Positions 14,678-14,981 of a stretch of 14,981 nucleotides of DNA are shown in pieces (position 1 is the first letter of the stretch; every line of letters begins with the position of its first letter). Both the position numbers and the translations under genes were made by a program. A model generated the notes under the pieces. The model was given only the letters and a program-made list of their open reading frames with translations. It did not search any database and was not told where the DNA came from. Source of the stretch: Eubacteriaceae bacterium. Its GTDB lineage: Bacteria > Bacillota > Clostridia > Eubacteriales > Alkalibacteraceae. The stretch spans positions 1-14,981 of the forward strand of contig DMAW01000155.1 of NCBI GenBank assembly GCA_003446375.1, given 5' to 3'.

Positions 14678-14691
14678 TGAAAATGTTTTCA
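14678..14691. promoter_or_regulatory. Candidate CcpA cre site in the ptsI leader
   Basis: The minus strand reads TGAAAACATTTTCA, which fits the cre consensus TGWAANCGNTNWCA at all defined positions except the central G, which is A. It directly abuts the ptsI ribosome binding site (AAAGGAGG, 14671-14678), downstream of the predicted start of transcription, where a bound CcpA could act as a roadblock. A match of this length in AT-rich DNA can be accidental. Confidence 0.45.
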
Positions 14692-14726
14692 AGTCGCTGC
14701 GAAAACAGCGCAAATAATTTTTTATC

Positions 14727-14735
14727 ATTCTATCA
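14727..14735 (-). promoter_or_regulatory. Extended -10 promoter of ptsI-ptsH
   Basis: Minus-strand TGATAGAAT is a TGn extension plus TAGAAT hexamer. No convincing TTGACA-like box lies 16-18 bases upstream, so the extended -10 would have to compensate. The predicted start, near 14720, gives a leader of about 60 bases that includes a small CGCTG...CAGCG hairpin (14695-14710) and the cre-like site. Confidence 0.5.
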
Positions 14736-14759
14736 CAAGTGTTTTGATAAATCTAGATG

Positions 14760-14814
14760 TAATGGTTTGCACGTTGAGCTACCATTAAGTTTCTGTTTCG
14801 TTTGTGTAAACGAA
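14760..14814. repeat. Two inverted repeats upstream of the ptsI promoter
   Basis: TAATGGT (14760-14766) and ACCATTA (14781-14787) form one 7-bp pair with a 14-base spacer. TTCGTTT (14797-14803) and AAACGAA (14808-14814) form a second 7-bp pair with a 4-base spacer. Both lie upstream of the predicted ptsI -10, so if functional at DNA level they would be operator-like. No regulator is identified. Confidence 0.45.
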
Positions 14815-14831
14815 TGTAACTGATTGTAATA

Positions 14832-14847
14832 TTGCTCGTATTTATTT
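14832..14847. repeat. 16-bp direct repeat, copy 2
   Basis: Second copy of TTGCTCGTATTTATTT, identical to 12527-12542. With the first copy it brackets the 2.3-kb ptsI-ptsH block. Confidence 0.4.
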
Positions 14848-14858
14848 ATGAAAATCAC

Positions 14859-14948
14859 CTTTTGTTACATAGCATTACAAAAGACACTATGCTAGCCGCT
14901 GAATCCGAAGCAAAGGATTGCAAGGCACCGTCTCGGTAAAAGTTGCAA
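14859..14948. other. Unassigned structured intergenic stretch at the window edge
   Basis: The gene-free right end (14662-14981, about 320 bases) holds the ptsI promoter elements and, here, a cluster of complementary segments. CTTTTGT (14859-14865) pairs with ACAAAAG (14877-14883), while TAGCAT (14870-14875) pairs with ATGCTA (14889-14894); these two helices overlap and exclude each other. Next come AATCC/GGATT (14902-14906 and 14915-14919) and a hairpin with ACCG-TCT-CGGT (14927-14937) enclosed by TTGCAA copies at 14918-14923 and 14943-14948. This part is richer in G and C than the surroundings. I do not match it to a known riboswitch. It could be a leader of a gene beyond the edge on the plus strand, or a long leader of ptsI. 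Confidence 0.4.
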
Positions 14949-14981
14949 GATTTAAGTAATTAAGATGTAAGTTTGCATGGA

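Noticed and set aside
14889..14946. Cyclic-di-GMP, cyclic-di-AMP, glycine or cobalamin riboswitch
   Set aside because: None of the required conserved blocks (for example GGCAAACC with GACGCAAAGCC) is present on either strand.
14911..14948. Possible PTS antiterminator (RAT) site, from the AAAGGATTG block on the plus strand
   Set aside because: Only the first block resembles RAT; the following ACTG and CAGGCAAxACC parts are absent, and no terminator overlaps it within the window.
1..14963. 13-bp TTTAAGTAATTAA shared by the first bases of the window and 14951-14963
   Set aside because: Very AT-rich and short; such matches are expected by chance in 15 kb, and the window edges have no known meaning.
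1..14981. CRISPR array, tRNA or rRNA genes, phage or defence genes
   Set aside because: No regularly spaced repeats, no cloverleaf or rRNA signature, and no phage or nuclease-defence proteins are visible; the genes are housekeeping and stress functions.

Overview
The window reads as a chromosomal core segment of an anaerobic, spore-former-type Firmicute (Clostridia/Tissierellia grade). Supporting points are the moderate-to-low GC, strong GGAGG ribosome binding sites, an HPr carrying the Ser46 regulatory site, the McsA-McsB-ClpC protein arginine phosphorylation system and an RsbV-RsbW-SigB partner switch. I cannot name a species. Every convincing gene lies on the minus strand, so transcription runs from high to low coordinates; long open frames on the plus strand are antisense shadows.

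Layout in transcription order (right to left). (1) 14662-14981: a gene-free leader with an extended -10 promoter, a CcpA-like cre site touching the ptsI ribosome binding site, and several inverted repeats including an unassigned, more GC-rich structured stretch at the edge. (2) ptsI-ptsH, the general PTS phosphotransfer proteins, closed by a strong hairpin terminator. (3) A stress-response unit: a promoter matching the SigB consensus, then ytxH, a ytxG-like DUF948 gene, rsbV, rsbW and sigB, closed by a terminator. A perfect 28-bp palindrome lies between the DUF948 gene and rsbV. (4) A monocistronic EF-G-like GTPase gene (fusA2-like) with its own SigA promoter and terminator. (5) A RAYT-type (REP-associated tyrosine transposase) gene followed at operon spacing by mcsA, mcsB and clpC. 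The RAYT gene sits where ctsR normally is, and a probable cognate REP-like element lies in its leader. (6) A SigA promoter starting 5 bp after the clpC stop, a TPP riboswitch with an intrinsic terminator, then the overlapping genes thiC-thiM-thiE. The window ends 9 bases past thiE.

How the parts work together: the SigB module looks autoregulated, because the sigma factor gene is the last cistron behind a SigB-type promoter, with YtxH/YtxG-like stress proteins as first products. McsB tags proteins with phosphoarginine for ClpC-ClpP, with McsA as activator. ThiC, ThiM and ThiE supply the pyrimidine, salvage the thiazole and join the two halves of thiamine phosphate under TPP feedback. PtsI and HPr feed sugar uptake and, through HPr Ser46, carbon catabolite control. 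Most of the window is conserved core biology. The unusual points are the RAYT gene replacing ctsR, the SigB promoter placed two genes upstream of rsbV, the large palindrome, and the unexplained structured DNA at the right edge.
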